A stretch of 64,000 nucleotides of DNA from Albifimbria verrucaria (taxonomy: Eukaryota > Ascomycota > Sordariomycetes > Hypocreales > Stachybotryaceae), in the NCBI GenBank assembly GCA_020081605.1, contig JAHREC010000049.1, positions 4,464,001 through 4,528,000 on the forward strand. The letters are read 5' to 3'. Position 1 is the stretch's first letter; every line of letters begins with the position of its first letter. A program made the translations under genes and the position numbers. Shown piece by piece: positions 47,928 to 58,950 of this stretch. The notes beneath the pieces are model-generated. The model was not told the origin of the DNA. It worked only from the letters and a program-made list of their open reading frames with translations, and searched no databases.

Positions 47928-50510
47928 TTAGTGGCGCGCTTTATGATACTCATGATAACCCGAGCCTACTTGGACTGATTCCTCAGCTCCTGGCAACTTA
48001 ACCAACGCCTTTGTGTTTGGCGGCACCCACAGATTCAGATGAAACTCGCCACTATCAATCCACCACTTAGCCCGAACCTCGCCATAGCCACTCAAGTATC
48101 GCGTATCGGCGCTCGTGATATCTCCCCTGGTACTGGCTCCACGGCAACCTTCTTCCAACCGGGTTCCGCAGGTGCTAGTCCGCCGACGGTGCGGTGTATC
48201 CAGTCCGAGACAGCACCAAACGCGTAGTGGTTGAAACTCGTCATCTCACCTGGATTAACAGTGCCATTAGGGAGCAGGCTATCCCATCGCTCCCATGTCG
48301 TCGTGCCATTCATCACTACCTGGTACAGCCAGGATGGAACCTTGGTTTGCAGGAGCATTTTGTAGAAGTCTTCTACTGCATCGATGCGCTGAAGAGCTGG
48401 GCCGAGTGTCGGCGTCCCAGCGAAACCGGTTCCAACGAGGTAGTCATTCTCCGATACGATGGCCCTAAGTGTTTCAGCTGCGCCTTCGAGCTGGTCTTCG
48501 GTGAAGATCCCAAACTCGATACCCATAGCGTATGCCGTCTGAGTGCGATTAGCCATTGCGCCATCTGTAACCCACGCTTTTTGGAACTCGGCCAAGAGGT
48601 CGTTGTGTTGCTGGCTATACTCCTCCGCCTTGACATCATCACCGAGGACATCTGCCATTTCTGCTAAGATTTGTGTCATGCGGATGAGGTACGCATCGGC
48701 AACAAGGATGGGGGTGGTGGTGGCTTGTCCAGGTGAATCAGCTGGTGCCTTGGGGTCAAGCCAGTCGGCGAACTGAAAGCTGCTGCGGTTCCAGAGACCT
48801 GCTTCATTTCTTGAGATACCTGTGTCAACCCACGCTTGAGCCTGCGCAAATTGCTCCCTAAGAACCTCGAGGTCACCAAACGATCGGTACAGATTCCATG
48901 GATTGGCCACAGCCACATCCCCCATACAGCAGCTGGAGTCGCCGGCGCATTCGGCGGCAGCGTGGGGACGTAGAAGGGAACCACCATCGATTTATTCCTT
49001 TGCATCTCTGACCATACATCACGATGCCAGCCCCTCCAGAAGCCAGCCGTGTTATAGAGAAAATTAGATGTGGGGCCGAAAGCGTGGGCATCACCAGTCC
49101 AACCCAGCCGTTCGTCGCGCTGGGGACAGTCTGTAGGAATAGACAGAAAGTTACCTTTCATAGACCACCGTACATTCGAATGAAACTTGTTCAGGAGTTT
49201 ATGGGAGCACTCAAACCAGCCGGTTCGCTGAAGGTCGCTATGGACAACGATGGCTGTGACAGATTCCTTTGTAAGCAACGTGTCCTCGGGCCAACCGTCG
49301 ATCTGAGCATATCGAAAGCCATGAAAAGTGAAGCGAGGTTCCCAAGTTTGCGGACCTTTACCATTAAGAATAAGATAATCTGTTGCATTGGCTTGTCGAA
49401 GGGGACGGAGACTAAGCTCTCCATTCTCGAGGACTTCAGCATGCTTGAGGGTTAGCTTGGTACCCTCAGGACCTTCCACTGTCAGCCTGAGCCAGCCGAC
49501 CAGGTTCTGGCCGAAGTCGAGAAGCGTTTTCCCGGAAGGTGATTTGAAAATCTGCTGGACGCTACGCTCCTCGACCTTACGAGTGGGTGGTCCGTCCGGC
49601 GATGACAGCTTTCCCTGGGCATTGCGACTGTCTTAACAGAAATCCAGTCTTCGCTATTGAACGAGGGGCTTGACCAACCCTCAATGTCTGCTTCCAGCCG
49701 AGAGTCGTATGACTCTCCATCATAGATAGTCGCTTGCACGATTGGTCCAGTGCTAGCTTGCCACGAATCATCAGTTGGAACTCTTACTAGGGTCCCATCT
49801 TCCAGAGTCACAATCAACAGGGACAAGACCCCAAGTGTATCTCCCCAATGTTCTCGTGACCCTCCTCCAAAACCCAACCGGCCCGCGAACCAGCCCTCGC
49901 CAACCACAACACCAATCGCATTGTCGCCATCCTTCAGCATTCCAGTAACATCGTATGTGTCATAGACATGACGGTAATTGTAGGATTGCCATCCAGGAGC
50001 AAGCACGTGGTCGCCAACTCGTTGTCCGTTGATCTCAGCTTCGTAGATGCCTAGTGCCGTGATGTAGAGCCGAGCCGAATGTATAGCATGTAATGTAAAT
50101 TCTTTTCGAAAGTAGATGGGTCGCTTCGGCTCGCCAGTCTCTGTCTCTCTGTTGGCGATAACCGGAGCAGCTCCGGCCCAGTCATCGTCAGACAGTAGAC
50201 CTGTCTCGACGGTGACCCAGTCTGACCACGGTGTAGACTGGCTGCATCGCCCATGGGCTCTAGCGCGGACTTTGGCTTGCTCGGCCGAACTAAGTGGCTC
50301 GTCTGGCCAAGGAACAAGTAAAGACTGAGAGGAGTTGGCAGAATGTACTGTTGAGGGGCCGTCTGCGCGAAGGACCTCGATCTCAAATGCTGATTGCTCC
50401 CAGTTAGTGGCATTCCCTTCGAACCGCCACGAGATGCGAGGCGATGCCTCGGCGATGCCAAGAGCTGCCACGTGGTGCTCGATGGTGACTTGTGAGATTA
50501 ACACTGCCAT
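47928..50510 (-). CDS. GH78 alpha-L-rhamnosidase (intracellular, bacterial-type architecture)
   Basis: ATG 50510. No signal peptide, so probably cytosolic. Domain order fits bacterial-type rhamnosidases: an Ig-like N-domain (ASPRISWRFEG); the rhamnosidase N domain (ARLYITALGIYEAEINGQRVGDHVLAPGW split over about 50100-50010); a concanavalin-like domain (FGQNLVGWLRL); the (alpha/alpha)6 barrel with DCPQRDERLGWTGDAHAF, containing the conserved acidic residues; and a C-terminal beta domain ending at 47928. Intronless. Three one-base losses at about 49610-49615, 48919-48923 (C5 on +) and 48124-48127 (C4 on +); restoring three bases gives exactly 862 codons. It removes terminal alpha-L-rhamnose from plant glycosides such as flavonoids or pectin fragments taken into the cell. 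Confidence 0.92.
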
Positions 50511-51410
50511 ATTTGACCATGTTTTCTTTCACCGCGAGCAGCATGAGCATAAGCTATGGATTTATGTTAATGAGCCTCGGTGTTGAATGTGGCGTGTGAA
50601 GTAGGACCATGCCGATCACTTCTCTTGAGCTAGTCCGGGGTCTGACTATCGCTAGATCAAGTACCGAGGGCAAATTACGGGCTATAATGGCTTATAGACG
50701 CATCTCCTTTGTGAGGGTCGTTGGTCATGATATCAATGTTCCGCCTCCTACGGAACTATTTTTTCCCACTCTCCGGGTCGTTCCTTTGTGTTCCTTCCAA
50801 CATTCTACTTATTCCATTAAGTTACAGCTTCTCCAATCTGTTTCCGCTTCACAACTTGTTGTTTATATATCAAGAAATGTGATTTTACTTTTAAGCAGTA
50901 ACCCCTGCCCACACAAACTTCGATCGGCCCGGGGTTTGCGGGAGATCATCATCCCCACATTGACATTTGCGGGGTTGCAACCAAATACGCGTTTAGGGCA
51001 CTCATGCTGGGGCTGTGGAGTCCGATACAAAGCGATCAGCTCGGGGCTTGTCATGGAATCACCATTTGCCGTGGTATCTGCCGATTACTCCGGTGAGCTC
51101 CCTTGCCACCTAGATTTAAGTAAAGAACCAACCGTCGCATCTCGCATATAGATAAACCGAGAGCTCCTCAGTTTGGTGATCCTTGAATCTATTGTGTCAG
51201 AGACCAAAGCATCAGATGATCCTTTATATCCATCGCAACAAGTTGAAAAGGTTCGTTCAACAAAGGAGTCACACGTGTATCCGCGCAATACTGACGCCTA
51301 GGGTTATGAAAGAAATACCCATTGCAAGTGAAGATCTATTTTCAATTTTGATAGACTTTTCTTCACCCGAATACCGTCACCGTATATACTGGTTTGGCAA
51401 GGGCCCCTAG
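50511..51410. other. intergenic, no convincing gene
   Basis: The 180-codon plus frame at 50609-51151 has no domain, and its composition looks like chance. The 5' flank of the rhamnosidase gene contains a GCGGGG word near 50978 that fits a CreA-type site, without further support. Confidence 0.35.
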
Positions 51411-52570
51411 ATAAGCTATCTAATAAGCTAGCTGCTAAGCTAATAAGGGATATGATAGCAGATAGGTTAGTTAAGCTGCTGCTATTAAACCCGATCTAGA
51501 TTATTATTATAGCCTTAGTAAATAAGCTGTCTATTAAGATATATTATATTATTATAGATAATCTTTTTTATTATTAAATCTCTTTAAAGCCCTTAGGATT
51601 ATAAGGGTTAGGGCTATAGGGACCTGCTATATAAGCTATAGGCTATATTATTATATAGCTAACCTTAAGGAAATTAATAAAAAGAATAATTATAATAAAC
51701 CTAAGGCTAGCTTAAAGCTTAGTCTATATTTAATAATAAGGTTAATAAAAAAATTAAGGCTTTAGTTAGTTATAGCTATAGCTATAATTAATTATTTTAA
51801 AGGCTAATTAAATAATTTAAAAAATAATATTTTAATATTATTTTTATTTATAATTTATATAGACTATAAGATTATTATAAAAAAAAAAAAACTTAATTTA
51901 ATAAAATTATATAATTATTAAATTAAATAGAAATTTAATTAAATATTTATTTTATAGCTATATTTTTTATTAATAGCTATTAATTATATAAATTAAATAA
52001 ATAATATAAATAAAGCTAATTATCTAAGATTAATTATATAGCCTAAATATCTTTAATACTAAGGCCGAGCCCAGGCCTTAACCTAGGACTTCCTCCTTTT
52101 AACTACCTTTATAAATAGCTTTATTTTATAGCTTCAAGGGCAGCTAAGTTAAAAGCCCTATAGATTATAAAGTCAGTAGCTTCGAGCCCTATCCAACGAT
52201 ATTTTCAAGACCCACGGCATGGCCGGTCAATCAAGGAAGAGATATATATCCAAGGATATAGTCACCCTGATTAAATAATATCAGCCAGGCCCTAGAGGTC
52301 AGGCTCCTGTTTAGTATATTAAGGCCTTCGTATTAGCTCTAGGAGTCGAAGTTCTCAATACCCTAGAAAGCAGGGCCTATTATAATAGCTAGATACGAAT
52401 AGTATTAATAGCCAGGTCCAGGCCCGGCCATAGAAAAAAGTAACATAGCCTCGGTGGGGCTATCTAACCATAATATATCCCTTTATAAAAAGCCTAAATA
52501 CTAGGATTTTTATTATTAGCTAATTTACTAGCTAGTTAATATTATTAGGTTTTTCCCGGTTTTAATTGGA
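51411..52570. repeat. TpA-rich, RIP-like repeat remnant
   Basis: Dominated by TAGCTA, CTATAG and TTATTA words. CpA is strongly depleted in 51420-52050, with patches of GC-richer sequence at 52040-52440. No ORF survives. It looks like a transposon altered by RIP; the class cannot be told. Confidence 0.55.
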
Positions 52571-53112
52571 TTAGATCTATGTCCGATACCTCTATGGAGG
52601 CTTACCACATTTAAAGAGATACAGCAGACACAGGATAACTTTTCCTAGGGTTTGTTGATTTCATAACGTGCAAGTGGTCCAAAACCCAAGACTCGATGGC
52701 TTCACTACGTTGACCAAGATATACATAATGGTCCAGTGCGTTCTCCTCCAACAACATCATCAGCAGTGGAAATACCTGTGGCAGGGCCACAGCATGACTA
52801 ACTCTGAGAGCCACTGTGAAATGCGCTGAGACTATGAATCGGAGGGCAATGCAGCTGCATATTAAGTTACTGGTCCAGTAACACACCAGCGAAGGTAGGC
52901 GCGGTGTAGGCGCAGGCCTGATGGCCCCCACCTCCCTTAGCACCAAGTTCAGCATACACAGTACCAGTTCTTGTTCATCCCATCAGATCGCTAAGAAGGC
53001 TTCGTGGGAGTGATCTCAATGGAACATTGGTATGTTATGTAACCCTAACCCCCTCTCCAAGAATTAAAAGAGCCTATATGAGCCTTCCCATTCAAGCATT
53101 CAATCATATCAA
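52571..53112. other. intergenic with unassigned minus-strand open frame
   Basis: A 114-codon minus frame (52611-52955) has a leucine-rich, protein-like composition but no recognised domain. The 5' flank of the carboxypeptidase relic follows. Confidence 0.3.
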
Positions 53113-53930
53113 ATGCAGTTCATGTTTCAAACTTTTTGCGTAGGGGTCCTGGGTTTCTGGACCCAGTTCTGCTTCTCGGAGTTCCTACCAAATCAACAAG
53201 AAGATGAGGTAAGGCAGTGTGGTAGAATAGGTGGTAATCACAAATCCCTCAATATAAATACAAAAGGTACGTAGGCAGGAGTATTCCTCGTGCTACACAA
53301 GGATCAGAAATGGTTCAAATGAGGGATCGCTCAAGATCTGAGGTGAACGGGTCACAAATCCCGGAGGTCGATTGGGATGTTGGCGAGTCATAACCCTGGC
53401 TTGCTGCCCAGTGACAACAAGAACGACAGCAGTCGGCTATCCTTTTGGTTTTCCACGTTGAGTAAGCCGATCAAAGACGAAGAAATGGTAATCTGGCTCA
53501 ATGTGGTGTGAGTTCTGTTACAGATATTGTGTTCTAATGGTGGCTAAGCAGTTTGGGTAGCTTGGATGTTCCTCAATTGGAAGAGTTGGTTCAAGCGAAT
53601 AGGCCCCATTTCGTGGCTAGCCGGAACACATAAGCCTGTCCCAAACGAATAGAGCTGGCATCATAAGACCAACATCATTTGGGTCGAGCAGCCGACTGGC
53701 CCTACCTTTTCTCAAGGAACCGTAACTGCACGAGATATTAAAGACGTCCTCGTCAGTGCCTTGGTTGTTGGAAGAAGTTCGTGGAGACCTTCGACTTGCA
53801 GGGCTACAAGATTTAAATTCCTGGCTCATGATGTAGCGGACAGTGATGTCCCTCCGTCTCCAATGCGATGCTTGATACTAAAGACACGGAGCTTTACAAC
53901 ATTCCGGGCATGAGAGTTCACAGTGGTTTT
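53113..53930 (+). pseudogene. S10 serine carboxypeptidase pseudogene
   Basis: ATG 53113 begins a signal-peptide-like head (MQFMFQTFCVGVLGFWTQF). Across several frames the sequence then follows secreted serine carboxypeptidases: PSDNKNDSSRLSFWF, IKDEEMVIWLN, KPVPNE*SWHHKTN, NIIWVEQPTG-TFSQGT, and WKKFVETFDLQGYKI before NAMLDTKDTELYNI. An in-frame TAG stands in the PNxYSW motif. The nucleophile motif GESYAG is destroyed and everything after about 53930, including the catalytic Asp and His regions, is missing. Unlike the frame breaks in neighbouring genes, these lesions include stops and lost domains, so this is a true pseudogene. Confidence 0.75.
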
Positions 53931-54208
53931 CTTGGCGCAGGATATACCGTATCTGCGCCAGGTCGAGAAATGGAGCCTAGTTCTTCGCCTCAATGTTACA
54001 ACAATGGCAGATATCCGGTCTGTTGCGACAACATTTAGACTCTCAAGTAATATTAACAAGTGTCGTATTTCCTCAAGCGGACATTAGCCTAGTGGGATTC
54101 CCGGTCCAACTTTGGTGCCCTTCTTACCTTAAATCCACAAAATATCTTAAGTAGAGGTAGGCTGTAAAATTAATCCTCATTTTATTATTCTATCAAGAAA
54201 AGAGACAT

Positions 54209-56094
54209 TCATGCCCCAAACCGTCTCTTACGCTTCGACAATTCCAGCAATTTACATAAGAAAGTTGACTGTTTTAACGCCGGCCAATACTCATCCACTA
54301 TTGCGAACTCAGCATAATGGGACTCCCATAACGCAAACCCACTCAGCCTGTTCTCTCCACTTGTCCTCATTATAGCATCGATTGGCGGTAAACCAAGTCT
54401 CGCGGAATATATATTATTGGAAATATCAGCCTCACTTATCATCTGAACTGCTTGCTCCAACCCCATCCCGTCATGCTCCACCTTGTCGTTCAGTGCCAAT
54501 TTCATAGCACGGACAACTTCTAACCGTCCGCCATAACCCAATGCGAGCTGAAAGTTGAAAGCAGTATTCTGCTCTGTGTCAGCTTCCATTTTGACAATCC
54601 ATTCGTTGAGATAGCTCGGGAGGATGGATCTATCGCCGACCACTCGAAAACGTATACCCGGAATGACGGCCCATAATTCACGAGCGAATTCATCACTAGT
54701 GGAATCAGCCATTAAGCAGAATAGGTTACCCAGTTCTTCAGGTCCTCGCTTGAGATTGTCATTGGATAATGCCCACACGGTGAGGTTTCGGACTCCGGAA
54801 CTAAATGACCACGATAAAACCTCAAGTAATTTGTGTCGACCAGCTCGATGGCCACCCAGTACACTGTCAAGCCCTTGACGTCGAGAGTAGCGGCGGTTGC
54901 CGTCCATAATGATACCTAGATGTTGCGGCGGGTGTGTAGCTCCATGTTTAAGTATGCCACGGTAATATGAGCATTTGATGAGCTCGATAAATTCTTGGGG
55001 TAATCCAGGAACTGTGGGTTTTGCTATTCTGTCGGTGTTCATTCTCGGCAGAAGAGTATCCAAGTCTGAGATATGTTGAGTCGTTTTGCCAGGCAATTGC
55101 TTTGATTGTCGGCCATTCCCTTACCAAAAATCTCCTGGTGCATTTCGAGAATAACATTTTCCATGTTCGGGATCACAGTCACCATGAGTTCTAAAGAGCC
55201 ATCGAGAGAGAGTATCTCAGGGCAGATTGCGTAATGAAAATAGGATATGCCGCAGTGAATCTTGCGCACGCACCACCAGACAAACCTCTCAATAATTCCA
55301 GAGGTCTCATAAGGTTGCATCAGGACATTCTGTGAAAGTTCTCGGACATATGTGTTGAATAGCAACATTTGAGTGGTGGCCAAAGGCTTCTTCAGAAATC
55401 CCTGAAACCCAAGGGTCTTAATCTCTATCTGAATATTACCCAGTTCTGTGTATTCTTTGAAGATCTCCAAGGCTTTTTCGGGGTCCATTCCGAACTCATT
55501 TCGTAAGTATACTTCCACATCCGTAATTGTACTCAGTCTTATTTGTCCTTTGTCCTCTGGGTCGAGCTTATCGGCCATGCTCATCACAGACCTTACAAGA
55601 GCATTCACACGCTCTAGGTTCATGCCTCCCAAGAACTCGTGCGTTTTTACAATGCCGTACGCAATTGTGGCGAAAATCGCTAAGTTGGTGTCGAAGTTAG
55701 CGATGGGGGCCGATCGGTGCAGCGTTTGCAACCAAGCTATAATTTGTTGTCTTTCGAAATCATTGGCTCGTATAGCGAAACGGATGAACGCCATTGAGCG
55801 GATGAGTTGCCTCCAGGGTTTAGTGCTGTAATTGCTGTGTGCACCAAGAACCTTTGCAAAACGTGGATGCGACATCTCAAGTGCAGACGCAATAAAGACT
55901 GTAGAGAGGATAATATCGCCTCTGTTGAAGAGGGCCCGCGTTTCGTCATTTGAAGGGTATGTATTTTGCCACACCATTCTTGTACTTCGAACTCCTTTCC
56001 ATTTCTGGAGGAGGAGGAGGACCGTAATATAACTGATGACCATTACGAGCAAACTGCTCGCAATTAGGAGTGCGAAGTCCATGCGGGTTTGCAT
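54209..56094 (-). CDS. MpaB/DUF2236-like membrane domain joined to a bacterial-type cis-prenyltransferase (probable fusion)
   Basis: Two abutting frames. The upstream one (ATG 56094 or 56082, stop 55039) has an N-terminal membrane helix (FALLIASSLLVMVISYITVLLLL) and a helical domain resembling the MpaB/DUF2236 oxygenase family (LQTLHRSAPI, LAIFATIAYGIVKTHEFLGG). The downstream one (ATG 55042, stop 54209) is a UPP-synthase-like cis-prenyltransferase with all core motifs: GIIMDGNRRY (catalytic Asp), GGHRAG, WALSNDN, NFQLALGYGGR and MRTSGENRLSGFALW. Stop and start overlap as ATGA at 55042-55039. The frames differ by one base, and one restored base (for example CCC 55118-55120 on +) makes a single 629-codon ORF without introns. 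A fusion is therefore likelier than two genes. The product is presumably ER-bound and acts on polyprenyl chains; the chain length is unknown. Confidence 0.75.
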
Positions 56095-56101
56095 TGATTG
56101 T

Positions 56102-56135
<34 letters not shown>

Positions 56136-57040
56136 ATGATCTCAAAGATTTTCAGTTGATCCCGCCCCGTCCAGGGAAGAAAGTAATGAATAAACAACTG
56201 AGGCTCGGACGCTCCTGAACATCAGGGGACATTTCAGGCTATTGTTGACGCTCCGGGTATCCAAAAAATAGAAATGCTGTGATACAATATAAAGGTTACA
56301 AGTCTCTGAGACCAGCTCACTCAGATTTTTTTTAATGATAAAATTCGCGGCCTTGCCAGACAGTTAACACACCGCTCACATTTCGCGCAGCACACTTTGA
56401 CACTGCGCGATTATCAAGGACGGTAGTGCGGCAGTATTACTACCATAGACTTTCCGAAACCTTGTTTGGGATGTCTCAAGGCAGCCACGCGGCTCATCTC
56501 AGGAGAACGACTCATGAAATCAACTCCCCAACGAACTTGCGAGCCTGATCGGACCGACTTGGAAGAAACTCGCTTTTTGCAAGTTGAGAATATGTGAGAC
56601 AAAACCCATCATGAAGTCTGGGTGCACGTCTATAGGTAAGATCAGTCTTGAGCTTTTCTGCGCCTGGACACGAGAAAAGGAGAAACATAGAAAAGCAAAG
56701 AAATTTCGAGCTGGGGTTGAAATGGAAACAAATCACCTCACATCAGTTGAAGACTTCACACTAGGCCTCTCTAGTAACTAAGAAACTACGCATCTATGTA
56801 TTCGACATTGGTTCTCCATACACAGCTCCTAGAAAATGTACCACGATAAAGTGGCAGTCACCATCTTCACACATACAGCGCTCATGATCAGCCGTCAGTA
56901 ACCAACGCTTCTTGCTTGAAAGCCCAGATATTGGAGCGCTATAAAGCATTTAACCCGTTGATGGCGAAGAATTATATATTCCCCTTGAAATATTAGGCAA
57001 TTTTACTTGATGCAGAGCTGCTAATGAGTGATGCATAGGG
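56095..57040. other. intergenic with trinucleotide repeat
   Basis: 5' flank of the cis-prenyltransferase gene. Contains a GCA/AGC trinucleotide tract (56102-56133) just upstream of the ATG, probably in the 5' UTR. No other gene recognised. Confidence 0.45.
56102..56133. repeat. (AGC)n microsatellite, about 10.7 units
   Basis: Perfect AGC run. It lies 8 bases upstream of the first ATG of the MpaB-like/cis-prenyltransferase gene. It would encode poly-Leu only if translation began at an upstream non-ATG codon, which I consider unlikely. Confidence 0.85.
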
Positions 57041-58349
57041 TTAGCCATTAGTGTCGACATTGCCACCTTCAAAGTCGCCGTTCTTGTTCACGGAAATCTT
57101 GGCGGCAACTTCCTGAGGGTGATTCAAATCAGTGACACGTATCTCCAGAGGCACGTATGTATAATTTTTGTTCATCTCATCATTTGCAGGGTGGTTGAAG
57201 AATGTGAGGGGTCGTAGAGTGTATCAGTAACCTCTGTCAGAATCTTGTACTACTCGTCAGTGAATGAAACTTTATCTAAATCGTTGCAAACCAAAGCTGA
57301 AGCAATTTTGAAGCTAGCTATAATGTCTGAGTCGTGCATGCAAAGCCATTGGCGTGAGGATTTTGATAGAGCGTTCATGTAATGGTAAAGATTTCACCAC
57401 CTCGCAACTCAAATGACTTCTCCGCAATGATGAGAAGAGGCCATCCATAGTCTTTATACATGGCTTTGCCAAAATTATGATTAGCATCAAATTGTGTTCC
57501 GTTCTCTTGTTGTTGAGGTTATTGTCCAGCAATTCCTTTGAACAAGGCATCCAGTGTAGCCTGGCGGCCATAACCAAGGATCTGGTCACCCGAAATACCA
57601 TTGGCCACCTTGTCCTTCAATTCTACAATGATAATCATCACAATATTATGCGTAAAGTCAACTTGACAGTTCCAATCGGTGTACTAGGGTATCACACAGG
57701 GTGCATATTTCCATGTGAAGCAAGCATCTCGGCTTTGACACATCCAGGCAAACCGACACCCTGCAAGCCATTGGCGATGCCGGGAAGATAGTACTAGACG
57801 CACGGAGGCGAAGGCTCCAATTTCAGCTAAGGAGGTACTTTAGGTAACTCTTACCTAGGAATTTCATTGCCGGTTGGCGCAACAAACTCAGACAGCTTGT
57901 TTTGCGGAGAATCTATTGAAAATATTTTAAAGCCCTAATTTGAAATCTATTAGTTTGTGAAGAAAATCTTTGTATCTAATAAGCTCACCCGATGATTCAT
58001 GACTCCTACTGTGACGGTAAAGAATTTCAAGCGTTTTTACATTCGAGCTTATGAAAGCAGGAGAGTGTATCATAACTGCTGCCCAAATCGTGTTCGAAGG
58101 TAGCATCTGTCCTACTTGATAGCTATGGTAAGCGCCTGGGCCGAAAGTGATTGTGCCTTGATGATTGTAGACGCGAAGTAGGCGTCCGTGACAGTAACCT
58201 AACTCATCACGATCTTGCATCGGAAAGCTCCCTTCACCTCCGTGAGTCGTAAGGTAACACCGAGACATTAAGTGGATGATCACCAGAGTCATTCTCTCCC
58301 GATACTGCTCTTCCCAAGTCATCCATAAGTTTGAGAAGTGCTGCAGCAT
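57041..58349 (-). CDS. unrecognised multi-exon gene
   Basis: ATG 58349 (MLQHFSNLWMTWEEQYRERM). The first exon is open to about 57927 with a protein-like, domain-less sequence (LGYCHGRLLRVYNHQG, TFGPGAYHSYQVGQ). Further pieces follow after intron-like gaps: NKLSEFVAPTGNEIP, LPGIANGLQGVGLPGC, NGISGDQILGYGRQATLDAL, YKDYGWPLLIIAEKSFELRG and the tail AAKISVNKNGDFEGGNVDTNG, stop 57041. The pieces are colinear on one strand and read as one protein of very roughly 340-380 residues. Exon borders are uncertain. No signal peptide, membrane segment or known family seen. It lies between the cis-prenyltransferase gene and a P450. Confidence 0.5.
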
Positions 58350-58950
58350 TGTAAATTCAGCACACACACACTTCAGGTCTTTTTATGTTTTGATGCGAGA
58401 CGCAAATCGTAACCTGACACAGATCGGAATACAGCAATAAGTGGAGTTTCTCCCGCTTTGAGGGGCCTTTTGGAAGAGTCTCAGACCAGCCACCGTCTGC
58501 ATGCATCCGACATATTCGGCCCTTATCGGTGTGATAGGGAAAGACAATCAATCAAGCCCAGAATAGATTCACCGGGGATAGCTCATAGAATTACCCTTGA
58601 AGTGGGCACACGACGTTATTTCGGTCCCCAAGGGACGGTCCCACGGACATTGTCAGATTATTACGCATAATCAAAGCTGCAAAACCCAATGGAAAAGACA
58701 TTGATGCTAGTTGTTCGACGCCACTGAGACAACAGTTGTTGCGTACGTATAGGCATCTGTAACCGAGATTAGTAGTGTTACCTTGCGAGGCCTTCCATAT
58801 TTATTTGGAGCCCTACGATAGGCCATTGGAAGGTCTGATAGCAACGGTGCCGGTGTCGCAATCCCCGTTACTTATATATTCGACTCTTTCCAGTCTCTTC
58901 TTTGGATCAGGCGATTAGCTTTGAGCTCGCCTGGTAGAAAACATTTCATC
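58350..58950. other. divergent intergenic region
   Basis: Promoter region shared by the unknown gene (-) and the P450 (+). No repeat or gene recognised. Confidence 0.45.

Noticed and set aside
47928..50510. GH78 gene as part of the anhydrofructose cluster
   Set aside because: Rhamnosidase has no known step in that pathway, and a RIP-like AT patch separates it; adjacency alone is not enough.
50609..51151. 180-codon plus-strand gene upstream of the rhamnosidase
   Set aside because: No recognisable motif and composition like random open sequence; it lies in the rhamnosidase promoter region.
54209..55096. Cis-prenyltransferase starting at 55096
   Set aside because: That first codon is TTG, not ATG; the first ATG is at 55042, and a fused reading with the upstream frame is more likely.
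55946..56197. Poly-Ala / poly-Leu proteins over the AGC repeat
   Set aside because: Both frames need a TTG start and simply read through the microsatellite; the real start is downstream at 56094 or 56082.
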